NCBI GenBank assembly: GCA_005799025.1
Contig: SYHX01000031.1
Span: 1-55,912 of the forward strand
Direction: 5' to 3'
Origin: Bacteroidota bacterium
GTDB taxonomy: Bacteria; Bacteroidota; Bacteroidia; UBA7662
DNA length: 55,912 bases
Part shown: positions 25,867 through 36,700 of the stretch, piece by piece
How positions within the stretch are numbered: the first letter of the stretch is position 1
Layout: each line of letters starts with the position of its first letter
Position numbers and translations under genes: made by a program
Notes under the pieces: generated by a model
Databases searched by the model: none
Seen by the model: the letters and a program-made list of their open reading frames with translations, nothing else
Told to the model about the DNA's origin: nothing

Positions 25867-26930
25867 AACACCTTGGATTTGTGGCCAATCATCCACCACC
25901 AAATACCACCTATCAGGGCGGGTATAGCCAAATTCGTAATCCATATCAACAAGGGAATCCACAAAGCGTCTACAGCATTGGCAAGAACATCCCCCCAAAT
26001 CCAAAACGAAAGCGCGCCCTTAAAGCCCAAATCCATGAACATCCCCAAAGGCATAAACCACTGCAACGCAAGCATCACGCCGATCACGCCCAGTAGAAAC
26101 CATGAATCGATAGCTAATCCCGCCAAGGCCAACCACAACACCCACTGCAATACCAACAACCCATAGCGAATCAACGACCAAAAGTAAACCTGAATTAATG
26201 ACCTCGTTAACCACCCATGCATCTGCAAGCTTCTATAAATCCTCAACCATAACATTGCAGCTACTGCTGCCAATCCCAACAGGATTCCACCCCAAATAGG
26301 ATTGGATAATGCCTTCCTAAGTTCATCAGGCAAGGCTTTGAGGAAGGCATTTAATGGTACACTCCTTTCCATAACATCAGATGTCAATATTGAATGTCCT
26401 AAAATCCACAAAGCCGGCCAAACCAAAACCCAAACCCATTGAGTCGATGAGGCCATCAACGTCGAGGCCATCACTCTAGGATGCTGCACCAAAGGATAAA
26501 ATCGACAACGCCCAGCAAATTCACTAAGGCGGCCCGGAACGGCCAATGATCCCATCATGCCGTAACCCACAAGTGGGCATATGCGCCATCCCATTTTCAT
26601 GGCTGCGCCAAGGGCCAACGAGGGGTGCATCAAGATAATCCACTTGAGTGAATCCACCCACAGCGACAACATGGGGATGACTAAGAGTAAAATAAAACAA
26701 GGGAGTAAAAATTCGCCTGAAGGCAATAGCCAAACACTGCTCCACAGACTAGAATCCCAAGAATACGCCGACAGGTCTGCAAAACGCTCTCTTGCCTGCC
26801 AAAGCAATACAACCAAGCCAAGCCAAGGAAGAACGCGTAAACCAAGACCCCATAGCCTATGATTTAAAATACCTGTGACGCGGCTTTCCCATGCCGAAGT
26901 CCATGGTGGTTTGAATGTACTTTTGGTCAT
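25863..26930 (-). CDS. Flippase-like membrane protein (LPG_synthase_TM/UPF0104 type)
   Basis: 355 residues from ATG 26930, about eight hydrophobic segments. The motifs PLVGYGMMGSLAVPGRLSEFAGR (core VPGRLSE), a following Q-W helix and GMFMDLGFKGALSFWIWG resemble the AglD/LPG-synthase transmembrane family (PF03706), whose members move or make lipids; a few charged residues in the membrane support transport. Function here is a guess: lipid-linked sugar or lysyl-lipid handling linked with the coupled GT2. Upstream codons up to 27101 are antisense of ruvC and are not counted. It is divergent from ruvC. Confidence 0.8.
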   Translation of the reverse strand: MTKSTFKPPWTSAWESRVTGILNHRLWGLGLRVLPWLGLVVLLWQARERFADLSAYSWDSSLWSSVWLLPSGEFLLPCFILLLVIPMLSLWVDSLKWIILMHPSLALGAAMKMGWRICPLVGYGMMGSLAVPGRLSEFAGRCRFYPLVQHPRVMASTLMASSTQWVWVLVWPALWILGHSILTSDVMERSVPLNAFLKALPDELRKALSNPIWGGILLGLAAVAAMLWLRIYRSLQMHGWLTRSLIQVYFWSLIRYGLLVLQWVLWLALAGLAIDSWFLLGVIGVMLALQWFMPLGMFMDLGFKGALSFWIWGDVLANAVDALWIPLLIWITNLAIPALIGGIWWWMIGHKSKVL

Positions 26931-26951
26931 CCCCTGCAAATTAAGTATCCC

Positions 26952-27563
26952 TTGAGCTCCAATGCCAGACCCGTTGACAAAATCATCTTGGGCATAGACC
27001 CTGGAACGATTCACATGGGATTCGGCATCCTGCAAGCGAGTGGCCAGCATGTTCATATGCTCCAAGCCGGACATCTTCGCATGAAGACCTCGGATTCGCA
27101 TTTACTGCGTTTAAGCCAAATCTTTGAAAAAACACTGGAACTCATCCGCGAATTCAAGCCCGATGAATTGGCCATCGAGGCCCCGTTCTATGCGCTCAAT
27201 GTCCAATCTTTGCTCAAGCTCGGACGTGCCCAAGGTGCAGCCATCGCTGCTGCCTTAAGCCAAGAAATCCCGGTGTACGAATACTTTCCCAAAAAAGTAA
27301 AACAAGCCGTTACAGGCAACGGCAATGCCTCCAAACAACAAGTGGCTGCGATGTTGAACACCTTGTTACAAATTAGCATTTCTGACTTATCATTGGACGC
27401 AACCGATGCCTTAGGGGTCGCTTACTGCCATTTTCTTCGTCATCAACACAGCTCGCAGTCCGTAGGACTCCCTCCAAAACCTTCGAAAGCCCGCTCTTCC
27501 AAATCCAAAAAATCTGAGGCCTGGACACAATTCCTAAGGAACAATCCTGGCAGACAACTGTGA
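26952..27563 (+). CDS. ruvC: Crossover junction endodeoxyribonuclease RuvC
   Basis: 203 residues. RuvC resolves Holliday junctions as a dimer with RuvAB. The four acidic metal ligands are visible: Asp16 in GIDPGT, Glu76 in AIEAPF and Asp149/Asp152 in SLDATDAL. The C-terminal tail (KPSKARSSKSKKSEAW) is a basic extension beyond the usual ~170-190 residues. No in-frame ATG precedes the first strand; TTG at 26952 is the most likely start. The gene is 21 bases from the divergent flippase-like gene. Confidence 0.93.
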   Translation: MSSNARPVDKIILGIDPGTIHMGFGILQASGQHVHMLQAGHLRMKTSDSHLLRLSQIFEKTLELIREFKPDELAIEAPFYALNVQSLLKLGRAQGAAIAAALSQEIPVYEYFPKKVKQAVTGNGNASKQQVAAMLNTLLQISISDLSLDATDALGVAYCHFLRHQHSSQSVGLPPKPSKARSSKSKKSEAWTQFLRNNPGRQL

Positions 27564-27573
27564 GGGTCTGCAC

Positions 27574-27966
27574 TTAAAGAAAACTGCGGATTAATTCCGC
27601 ATTGCTCTCTAATTCAACTTGATCCGGTTTAAGCTTGGGTTGCCCAAAGTTCAAGTCCGCAACATTTTGCAAGGGAACCAAATGTACATGGGCATGCGGC
27701 ACTTCCAGTCCTATGACGGCAATGCCTACCTTGACGCAAGGAAACGCCTTCTTGATCGCAGGAGCAATGTTACGAGTAATATCCCACAAAGCCTGGTAAT
27801 GAGCCTCATCAAGATCATAAATAGAGTCCACCTCCACCTTGGGTATCACCAAAGTATGCCCAGGCACCAACGGAAAAATATCCAAAAACGCCAATACCAA
27901 ATCATTCTCCGCCACCTTATATGCCGGGATTTCCCCCTTCACAATGCGCATGAACAAGCCTTGCAT
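27574..27966 (-). CDS. HIT family protein
   Basis: 130 residues with the histidine triad HAHVHLVP at 91-98 (His91, His93, His95) and the upstream FLDIFPLVPGHTLVIPK segment. This is a Hint/PKCI-like nucleotide hydrolase, most likely an AMP-lysine or purine-phosphoramidate hydrolase; the cytosolic substrate is not known. It follows greA with 11 bases between (greA stop 27978), so the two are almost certainly cotranscribed. It converges with ruvC, with 10 bases between stops. Confidence 0.94.
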   Translation of the reverse strand: MQGLFMRIVKGEIPAYKVAENDLVLAFLDIFPLVPGHTLVIPKVEVDSIYDLDEAHYQALWDITRNIAPAIKKAFPCVKVGIAVIGLEVPHAHVHLVPLQNVADLNFGQPKLKPDQVELESNAELIRSFL

Positions 27967-27977
27967 GAAGACTACGA

Positions 27978-28457
27978 TTAAGAAAGCGTAATCTCGAGGA
28001 TTTCAAGCCTCATCAGACCTGAAGGCACCTGGATTTCAGCGACATCACCCACCTTAAGCCCTACCAAACCTTGGCCGATTGGGGAACCTACCGATATCTT
28101 TCCTGCTTTGAAATCAGCCTCCTTTTCGGCGACCAAAGTGTATTTCATTTCCATTCCGTTAGCCAAATTCTTGATCTTGACGGTGGTCAAAGGTTGAACT
28201 TTACTCAGATCAATCTGAGATTCATCCATCACCCTTGCGGTCGCCAAGGTTTGTTCTAAGCGAGCAATTTGCATTTCGAGCATGCCTTGGGCGTCTTTGG
28301 CCGCATCATACTCGGCATTTTCCGATAAATCTCCTTTGTCCCTCGCCTCTTGAATTTGCTTCGCCATATCGGCACGCCCTTTGGTCTTGAGCTGGTGCAA
28401 TTCTTCCTTCAGCTTCTCAAATCCGTCTTTGGTAAAATATGAAATCGTGTTACCCAT
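27978..28457 (-). CDS. greA: Transcription elongation factor GreA
   Basis: 159 residues, the family's usual length. The N-terminal coiled coil carries the Gre signature YFTKDGFEKLKEELHQLKTKGR and ARDKGDLSENAEYDAAKDAQG, whose acidic tip (D, E) stimulates RNA polymerase to cleave backtracked RNA. The C-terminal FKBP-like part ends SVGSPIGQGLVGLKVGDVAEIQVP. The start ATG 28457 follows a terminator that separates it from the preceding envelope operon, so greA-HIT appears to be a separate transcription unit. Confidence 0.97.
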   Translation of the reverse strand: MGNTISYFTKDGFEKLKEELHQLKTKGRADMAKQIQEARDKGDLSENAEYDAAKDAQGMLEMQIARLEQTLATARVMDESQIDLSKVQPLTTVKIKNLANGMEMKYTLVAEKEADFKAGKISVGSPIGQGLVGLKVGDVAEIQVPSGLMRLEILEITLS

Positions 28458-28465
28458 GCTCTTTC

Positions 28466-28493
28466 AATAAAGAACACCCCATTAAGGGGCGTT
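28466..28493 (-). terminator. Intrinsic terminator of the PorV/receptor operon
   Basis: On the minus strand AACGCCCC-TTAAT-GGGGTGTT forms an 8-bp hairpin (one G-T) followed by CTTTATT. It lies just after the PorV stop (28513) and before greA (28457). Confidence 0.7.
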
Positions 28494-28512
28494 ATGAGAA
28501 ATTCAAAGAAAA

Positions 28513-29589
28513 TTAAAGTCCGTAACGAATGCCAATAAGGTGCGTTCCGCCAAAAGGACTGCTCGAACGATAGGCATAATCAAATCCAAAATTCGAGCCC
28601 GCAAAAGGCGCATCAACACTTGCCCCAAGGCTCAATCCTGAATAAATATTTTGGGTGAATTCAGGATCCACCCCTGCATCTTCAAATTGATAACCCGCAC
28701 GGGCGGCAAACATCTTGCCAAAGGCATATTCCGCACCAAAGCCGTACTGATCATTGGTGAAAGAGTTGGACGTAAAATTCCCCGCTACCGTGAGACGATT
28801 CGATTTAACCTCATCCAAATAAAAATCATAAGACCCGCCTATATTCATCAGGGAAGGCATCTCCAAGGTCTGAGAACGCTGCAAAAGGGTCAAAGGAACA
28901 GAACTTCCCTGCATAACACCGCGTGCAGCAAGGCCATCCCCCGAAAAACTAATGGGGGTGCCCACATTGCGTAAAGAAATACCGAATTTGATGCGATCAT
29001 CGGGACCCGTAATGTATTGAATCCCCGCATCAAAGGCTACTCCCGATGCGTTGACATCCGAAGTTCCCTCGGTCACGATACGAACGGTGACTCCTCCATG
29101 AATACGATTTGAGAATGATTTAGCATAGGACAACCCAAGATTTGCGATGGTAGGCTTGTAGGTACCCAAACCCCCGTCGGGATTATTTACGGTGGTAATA
29201 TCAATGGTTCCCATATCCACAGACATCACACTGAGTGCCATGACGCTCGATTCATCGATTCGTTGGGCTATCCCAAAGGCATTCATGTAAATATCTGATC
29301 CAACCAACCAATTCGTTCTGGAGAAATACAACTCTGTTTTGCCGCCCAACGCAAGTCCGGCAACATTGAGACGTTCGGCCTCAAGGCCACGGACGTTCGC
29401 TGAGTTCACACCGTACCATCCTGCCTGCCTTGCCCAAGGCATGATCTGAAGCTCAGTAGCTCCAGCTTGTCCTCGACGGTCCGGATTACCGGCTATCCCC
29501 CGAAAAGGAGCACTTAGCCCTAACCCTAACAAGATCCAAAGCGCCCATATCGACACCCTTTGGGGAAACTTGAAGTGATTGGATTGCAT
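28513..29589 (-). CDS. PorV/PorQ-family outer-membrane protein
   Basis: 358 residues from ATG 29589 with a signal peptide (ending RGIAG). The N-terminal strands carry RRGQAGATELQIMPWARQAGWYGVNSANVRGLEAERLNVAGL, similar to the opening of PorV (AGAA.L.I.PDARGAGMG..), and the body is an outer-membrane barrel with a C-terminal LIGIRYGL strand. PorV is the T9SS shuttle that carries substrates from the translocon to the attachment complex; PorQ is related. It is third in the operon, after the 1345-residue secreted protein. Other start sites (29619) are possible. Whether it is a true T9SS shuttle or a dedicated partner for its neighbour is not known. Confidence 0.72.
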   Translation of the reverse strand: MQSNHFKFPQRVSIWALWILLGLGLSAPFRGIAGNPDRRGQAGATELQIMPWARQAGWYGVNSANVRGLEAERLNVAGLALGGKTELYFSRTNWLVGSDIYMNAFGIAQRIDESSVMALSVMSVDMGTIDITTVNNPDGGLGTYKPTIANLGLSYAKSFSNRIHGGVTVRIVTEGTSDVNASGVAFDAGIQYITGPDDRIKFGISLRNVGTPISFSGDGLAARGVMQGSSVPLTLLQRSQTLEMPSLMNIGGSYDFYLDEVKSNRLTVAGNFTSNSFTNDQYGFGAEYAFGKMFAARAGYQFEDAGVDPEFTQNIYSGLSLGASVDAPFAGSNFGFDYAYRSSSPFGGTHLIGIRYGL

Positions 29590-29681
29590 AAATAGAATGG
29601 CTGTATTTTGAGTAGTCATACGCTTGGAATTGAGGGCTAAACCTGCTTTACTAATGTTGAATAACAATAAATGACAAGGAT

Positions 29682-32600
29682 TTAGAACGTGTCAAGGTCC
29701 ACAGGACGTAGTACACCAAACCACTTCACTGTTTTCTCGCCAATACCCGGTGCATCCACATGAACGATGTAAGAGCCGCTTGCAATGGGGACCTTGTTTT
29801 GATTTAACAAATCCCAATCCAAATAGGTCGCGGTGGGGTCATCTTTACGCAATGTTCTCACCAGGGTTCCATTCACGGTGTAGATTCTAACCGTACACTT
29901 AACGGGCAGGTTAGTGATTTTCACCCGATTGTCAATCTGACTGACTTCGTAATTGGAGGCGCCGTAATAAGGGTTCGGCACAACTCGGATAAGATCCAAT
30001 GCAGATTTCGCGACATCCAAAACTTTCTTACGTGGGGCTATACCCTTCAGGTCCACTAAATAATGTGGGTTTCCTATATTGACGCCGTTCGAATCGGTCA
30101 CAAACTTGGCATACTTCCTGGATACACGGATTTTGGCCCGGTATTCGTTGTCCAGCAAGGTTCTTCCTGGACGTAACAAAGGCACAGAAGTATAGAACAC
30201 CCCGTTATAGAAAAGCCGGTAATCTGAAAGCGCCATGGCTTTGGGATTGTTGACCGGCGAGGCCGCACCAACCTGTTTGTTCAATTGACGCCATGTCACA
30301 TCGGCTTGGTCATAACGAGAGTTCATCACGTAGATGAAGTGACGACCACCCATAGGAACGCGGAAATTATTGCCATTTACCGAGAAAAAGGAGTCCGTTG
30401 GATTCCACCGCATATCACCATGAGGATGACCGGCTATGCTTGCGTAACGGCTATCCTCTCCGAAACTTATATTCAAGCGTTCGCCGGTTTCCAGATTGAT
30501 CGCATAGCCAGGGAACCAGGACAGGCCATTTCGCGAATCACCGTCTGGGTTCCCTTCTTTGTCGACGGATGGTGCAACCCGAATACGGTTCCTGAGTTGT
30601 CGACCCTGGGCCTGCAACGAGTCTTCACAGGTTTCGATAACACAAGATCTTGTCCATTTGGATTTGTCTGGGGTAATCACCACATCCACCGAAGCCAATT
30701 TATCGATTTTGAAATAGGAATATCGCACCTCCGGGTTCAAAGGGCCGACACCGTTGGTACCCGGCAAGAAATTCCATAATCCCGGCCACCATGCCGCTGG
30801 GCCAGCATAGAGCATAGGCGCCCAGGTACCCCCACGGAGTTGGTTATTGCCAAAGAAGGATTGACCTGTCCAATCATCTTCTGCTATGTTTTCGAAGAAA
30901 CGTTGGGGGTCACCGGGGGGAATAAGACCAGCAGGGTTTGTGGGAGTTGAGTCTGAACGGGGTGTACCGCTACGAATCCAGTCAAAAATTTCGATGCGTT
31001 CATCATCCGGAAGGAAAGACAACCACGAATTTTGTGGATTAGCATAGGAGAAAGTAGAGAACAAAACCCCATTACCGTTGGTGGGTTCATCCCCAGGATT
31101 TTTGGTTTGACGAATAGTTGCGCTTAAACCGATACGTTTGAAAATGGCCGTGGACTCGTAGTAGCCCAAAATCTGCTCATTGCCCTCCTTCAAAATATTA
31201 TCGGAATAGATGGTATCAAAGGCCGTTCCACCGGTATCCCCTACTACCGCATACCACCTTGAAGTATCCGTAACCGCCGCAGCAGAACCCGGAGTACCGT
31301 TGTAAACGAAGAGCCGTAGGTCTTGATCAGGCACTGCCGTTGGATCAATCACTTTGATTGAGATAGGGGCAGCGTTTTTCTTATAAATAGGGGTTGGCAC
31401 GAAACCATTCTCCAGGATACGAATCACATCAAGGCTATCGATTTCGATCAAATTTCCTCCATTACCGGTTCCTTCCATTCGACGAACCTGGGGTTGATCA
31501 CCGTAGGCGCTGTTCAACACCAAGCCATCAAAGGTTGGAGCGGTTTTGTGCGGAATCCCGGTATAGGTTCGAACATTATTACGACCCGGAAGGTACGGCT
31601 TCTGCTGTCCTGTATCCGTAACGATATCGTAACGAGCGTACATATTGTAGCCGTAAGCGATCACAGTGTAATAATATTTTTTGAAATTCACCAATTGATC
31701 CGAGCCTTCCGCAAAGGCGTCTCTGGTGAGCTTGAGGGTCATGTTGACCCCTTTGTTGGCCCCACTCACCGCCAGGTATGGAACAGCCTGCTCCAAATCC
31801 GCATCGAATTCCCAGTTAATGATCCGATCAATACCGTTTTGAACATCCCCTTGATACACCATACGCGCTTTGGACTGATCTTCCAATTCTCCGGTGGAAA
31901 CATTGGATGCCGACAGCTGGTACACCTTAAAGCCCTCAAACCGATAAACTGAATCGTATGCCGGAATGCCTGGAGGACGGTTTTCGTTGAGGGCTTTGAT
32001 AACAGGATCAAGTTCCCTGTAACCTAGTCTGTAATTGTTACTCGTTGGTAAGTAAGAGAAAGTCAAAATCAACTCTTGATCAAGCTCCGTGATATCGACA
32101 TCGGGAGCATCTGGCCCATCAATGGTTTTGAAACAATTGTCGAAGAGGGCCTGAGACTTGGAATCTGCTTTTAGCAACAAATTAAATGATCCGCGGGCTC
32201 CGCCCGAGGAGGCTCTTGCCCAAACCACCCCGATAGTTACATAATTTACAGCGCCAGGTTCGAGGGTAAATGGACCTGCCGATTGGACAAAACGACGGTC
32301 AGCAGGAACATTGGGGTTTGCACCTGGCCCCGGTGAAAATTCGCTCCAATCAAAGGGAGTAGCAATTGGGTTTTGGCAAGAACCTCCTACACCCCAACCG
32401 TATTGACGGTCCGTAGCGCCGGGAAACATGAGTCCGCTGTTGATGGAGGGCACTGCTCCACCGGATCCCGGGTATCCATTCCCACCGTAAACCATCCTTG
32501 TATTATCTCTCCAACGCCCAACCATATAATTATATGCATTCTCGGCAGTGGTCGGATTACCGTTGGGTTGACCATCGTTGTTGAAATACAAAAATTTAGC

Positions 32601-33719
32601 CATGATGATACGCTCCGTCCTTGGCTCAGGATCACAACCGCCTGCCACGAACTCATCCACTGTACAGTCACGGTCATTATCAACTCCATCGTTAGGATCT
32701 GCAAAAGGGCCCTCAAAGAAATCAATCCCTACGGAAGGAGGATTGGCCCCATAACCCTGAATACCTTCATCGTCATCGTCTCCGTTATAACAAATTCCCA
32801 AACCTCTCGGCACATCACAGCCTACAAAGTCATCGGTATAATTTCCCAAATCAGGATCTGCCCATTGGGCCATGAAACAAGAGTCCAAACGAATCGATGA
32901 CCGATTAATGATTTTGTTATAATAAAAGGTCATATTATTCAGCTCATCGTTGGATTGGTACCCAAAGGCTTGGGTCTGAATCTCCATCCCAATAGGCGTT
33001 GACCCCGAACCGGGCGTATTTCCCTTGTCGTTGGTCACAAACCAAATGCTTTGATCTCCATATATAAAGGGGTAGTCACCGCCATCGGGTGAATACGTGC
33101 CATTACCGTCGGCATCCACATATGGCGCCATGTTTGGGTCTTGACCTGCGGTCAAATCCCCGGAAACCGGCCATTCCCGAATCACTTGCGGGATCACATA
33201 ATTAGGGTCTGATGTGGAAATAGCGGTAATATGATCTTGAATTTGACGACGGTTAATCTTCCAATGTTTATCCCAAATTTTACATTGATCGTTGGTGATG
33301 GTCGCGTCAACCAAGGACAATGGACCAGCCCACCAACCAGCACCCAGCACAGTAGCCTGTCTGTAGGTCTGTGCGGCAATTTTGAGCAAGCCGTTGGCGT
33401 CAATACCCCCAACCCAAACGGACCCTGCAAACAATGAATGCTTCTTAGGCGCAGTAGGATCTTCCAATTTTGGGATTTCATAGCGAGCATTGCCACTACC
33501 ACCTTGATCCCACCAATAATCGTTACCACGAAGAATCATCGCCCGCACATTGTTAATATCCAGATTAACCCTGGAGGCAGGTGGATTACACGTCGCTGCA
33601 ACCCGTGCAATGAACTTCCTAGTCTCCCCATCGGAACGAGCTGAAACATTCAACGCCTCCCTGGCATGAGCACTCAGGGCAATGGCACCTAACCAAACAA
33701 TAAAAAGTAAACGCTTCAT
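29682..33719 (-). CDS. Large secreted protein with C-terminal FlgD/T9SS-like domain
   Basis: 1345 residues. A signal peptide (LLFIVWLGAIALSAHA) is followed by VNLDINNVRAMILRGNDYWWDQGG, VWVGGIDANGLLKIAAQTYRQ and the Asp/Gly-rich, calcium-binding-looking YVDADGNGTYSPDGGDYP and NDGVDNDRDCTVDEF. The end is a FlgD-like or sorting-domain strand set: VRIYTVNGTLVRTLRKDD (MKVYDLNGRLVRTL type), DWDLLNQNKVPIASGSYIVHVDAPG. The protein is probably at the cell surface. No enzyme domain was recognised. It lies between a TonB receptor and a PorV-like gene in one operon, and seems to form a module with them. Confidence 0.78.
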   Translation of the reverse strand: MKRLLFIVWLGAIALSAHAREALNVSARSDGETRKFIARVAATCNPPASRVNLDINNVRAMILRGNDYWWDQGGSGNARYEIPKLEDPTAPKKHSLFAGSVWVGGIDANGLLKIAAQTYRQATVLGAGWWAGPLSLVDATITNDQCKIWDKHWKINRRQIQDHITAISTSDPNYVIPQVIREWPVSGDLTAGQDPNMAPYVDADGNGTYSPDGGDYPFIYGDQSIWFVTNDKGNTPGSGSTPIGMEIQTQAFGYQSNDELNNMTFYYNKIINRSSIRLDSCFMAQWADPDLGNYTDDFVGCDVPRGLGICYNGDDDDEGIQGYGANPPSVGIDFFEGPFADPNDGVDNDRDCTVDEFVAGGCDPEPRTERIIMAKFLYFNNDGQPNGNPTTAENAYNYMVGRWRDNTRMVYGGNGYPGSGGAVPSINSGLMFPGATDRQYGWGVGGSCQNPIATPFDWSEFSPGPGANPNVPADRRFVQSAGPFTLEPGAVNYVTIGVVWARASSGGARGSFNLLLKADSKSQALFDNCFKTIDGPDAPDVDITELDQELILTFSYLPTSNNYRLGYRELDPVIKALNENRPPGIPAYDSVYRFEGFKVYQLSASNVSTGELEDQSKARMVYQGDVQNGIDRIINWEFDADLEQAVPYLAVSGANKGVNMTLKLTRDAFAEGSDQLVNFKKYYYTVIAYGYNMYARYDIVTDTGQQKPYLPGRNNVRTYTGIPHKTAPTFDGLVLNSAYGDQPQVRRMEGTGNGGNLIEIDSLDVIRILENGFVPTPIYKKNAAPISIKVIDPTAVPDQDLRLFVYNGTPGSAAAVTDTSRWYAVVGDTGGTAFDTIYSDNILKEGNEQILGYYESTAIFKRIGLSATIRQTKNPGDEPTNGNGVLFSTFSYANPQNSWLSFLPDDERIEIFDWIRSGTPRSDSTPTNPAGLIPPGDPQRFFENIAEDDWTGQSFFGNNQLRGGTWAPMLYAGPAAWWPGLWNFLPGTNGVGPLNPEVRYSYFKIDKLASVDVVITPDKSKWTRSCVIETCEDSLQAQGRQLRNRIRVAPSVDKEGNPDGDSRNGLSWFPGYAINLETGERLNISFGEDSRYASIAGHPHGDMRWNPTDSFFSVNGNNFRVPMGGRHFIYVMNSRYDQADVTWRQLNKQVGAASPVNNPKAMALSDYRLFYNGVFYTSVPLLRPGRTLLDNEYRAKIRVSRKYAKFVTDSNGVNIGNPHYLVDLKGIAPRKKVLDVAKSALDLIRVVPNPYYGASNYEVSQIDNRVKITNLPVKCTVRIYTVNGTLVRTLRKDDPTATYLDWDLLNQNKVPIASGSYIVHVDAPGIGEKTVKWFGVLRPVDLDTF

Positions 33720-33768
33720 AGAGAATAAATTTCGAGGTATAGAACTGTTCTAAGTGAATAAAGTTGCT

Positions 33769-36700
33769 TTAGAAATTCAAGCGAACGCCAAGTCGTGTGC
33801 GACGGGGTAAAGAGAAATTAACTGGATCCGCCATGGACGCGCGATATAGATCAAAAAAGGATTGCCTGTCGATTACAGAAGCCAATTGCTGGGCACCAAG
33901 ATTGGAAGTCAGGTATCCATCGTCTTGAGGGTCACCCGTGAATTGGTAAACCCCTGTGACATTACGGTTATCGAAGAGGTTAACAACTTGAAGGAAAACA
34001 TTGATTGAGGCTTCTCTGGGTTTCCCGTCCGCCTTGCGACCCATCGCAAAATTGAAATCCTTGTCAACCCTGAAATTCATACGGAATTGCCAAGGCAAAC
34101 GCGAACCGTTAATTCCTCCCTTGAGAGTGGTTCTGCCAGTCAATCCACCCGCAACATCACCGTCAGGGGTTACAATCGTCTGACGTGAATACGGTGTTCC
34201 GGAAATCGCATTGGCCACAAAGTTGAATCCTATGCCTTCCATGATGGGGAGTCCTGCAATACGTGGGCCGTCATAGGCTTTCCCGGAGCCAAAGCGAAAA
34301 TCAAGGTTAGCCACCAAACGATGCCGCGCATCAAAACTCAAAGGAATTGGTGTCCGAAGGTTGTCAATACCTGCTTGGATAATGTTCGCAGCCTGATCGG
34401 GAGCAGAGCCGGTTCCGTCCGCAAATTGCAAGGTATAACTAGCATTCAAACGAACATTCCCGGTACGACGCAGGTCGTAAGTCAAGGTCAATCCCTTCAC
34501 CGTACCAAAGTCAATGTTGCCATACGTTTGGTAATCTGCTGGGAAGGCAAAGGGTACATTGATGATTTGAATCATGTTCCTCAGCTCGCGATAAAAGGCC
34601 GCAATGGTAAGCGCAGAGGTTTTGTTAAGCTTTTGTTTGAAGCCTAATTGATAATCGATGGTCCGCTCAGGCTTCAGGTTAGGGTTATTGATGGTGCCAC
34701 CAACTTGTCTCAAAAAATAATATTGTCTAGGGTCAAAACGACTGAATCCGCTTGGCCGTTGAGTCAAAACATCGTAGTGCGCAAAGAATTGGGCCTCATC
34801 GGAGATAGGGAAGGAAAAGGCAACTCTTGGCATCCAATTAATTTGGGGAGTATAGTCAGTAAACGCATCCGCACGCACCGCAGTCTGATTGGCATCCTTT
34901 AGCCAAGGGATGACTGTACCTGTTGCAGACGCTGCAGCAATACCCGAAGCATTACGAATTTCAGATCCTTGAGCATTGTACCATCGGTTTCCATCACGAT
35001 AACCCAAAATGGCCTTACTGGTGGCATTGTTATCGTTAATGTAAACTACAGCGGAGCCAGGAACCACCGATGGATGACTGAGGCCGGAAGTATTGGGATC
35101 TGCTTTGAGATCTTCAATGGTTTTGGCGGTGTATAGAAGGAAAGGGTCTTTGAGCACAGGCTGGTTAGCATCAAAGCGGTCCACCCTCAGACCGACACGG
35201 AAAACCAAATCATCAAAATCAAATTTGTCTTCAATGTAACCTGCGGCATAAACGGGGGCAAAAGCGGCGATGGGGCGATTCAAGGAATCTGTGAAGAAAT
35301 CCAAGCGGCCGGGCTGGTTAGACAATTTGTTACCTAGGTAATCGTATCCGAAATACCCCACGAAAGAATTACCTGTATTGAGTAATTCATCAGCGGAGAA
35401 ATAACTCAATTTGAGTTGATCTGGGTCGAGGTCATCCACTTGAATGAAGTCGGTGGCACCTTTGCCCAAAGTGGCACGGAGGTTTTTGTCAAAGGTTGAT
35501 TGATTCGATGCAATCAAACGATTCCACAACACCGTATCGCTCAATGGGAAACCGAAAGAATCCACATCTACAATGGGGTTCCAAGGTTTGTCAAAATCCA
35601 AAATGTGTTGATTCGTGAGAGACCTGGCTTGGCCCCAAAGACCATTTGTTGTGGCAAAGGGGTTTAAATTGTAAGAACGGTCAATGCGCTGGTCGTATTC
35701 AAAACCAAATTTCAGCGAATGACCTCCGATGTCGGCCGATGAAAACAATGTCATGCGATAGGCATCGTTATCATTGAAACTGTACCCTCCAAACTGACGT
35801 CCGGATTCGTTAAAAATTCCGTAGGCAGAGCCTGGACGTAAACCATTGGTCAAACCACCGTTAAGACGCACATCGGACAAACCGTTGATCCCCACGTTGG
35901 TAGCCGAATAAAGACCAGCGGCATTGGCCCCACCGCCAATAGAATTAAAGAAGTCTATGCCCCAAGCTGCGAGGAGGGGGTCTATTTGGTTGGCTCTATC
36001 CTTGCTGTAAATCAAATTGGTTTCACGAAAACCCAGCAGAGAGGTCAATTCAAATTCAACAGTGTCCCCAGCAATCACAAAAGGCACCGATTCCGTTCCA
36101 TAAGCTGGAATCAAATCATATTTGAAGTTTCCAACATATCCGTATCGGAAAGGGTTACGGCCCAGATTATCGCCACCATCGGATGCTCCAGTCGCTTTGG
36201 TATAATCGAATTGGATTTGGTAGTAGGCGTTGCGAATCAAGCCCTCCTGCTTTTGGTCGGCGGCAGTGAAGTTCTGACGAAAGCGCGCATAGCTACGCAA
36301 TGTCTGATTCTGTGAATTTCCCATATTATCAGGGTTCATCATAGAATACGCTCTAGTGTAGGACTTGCCCCAAGTGCGGTCGTAATTACCACCCATAGTG
36401 AAAGAAATTGTAGGGCTCGGTTGAAAATCAACTTTACCAGCCAGAGAAATACGGCTGCGGTTGGCATTGGGGCGAACGCGCACCAATTCGTAATCGTCTT
36501 CAGTCACAAACTCTGAACTACGCTGAATTCCTGAACCGAAAATTGAGGGTCGATAAGGATTGTTTTTTAATTGGTCTAACGCCTTGTCTTTCATGGTGTA
36601 AACCCCGATGGCCGATGGAGTGGCATCCAGTTGGTTTTCCATTTCCCCGGACAGGAAAAATCCCATGATGGACCTTTTGGCGTTGCCCTCTATTTGTTTC

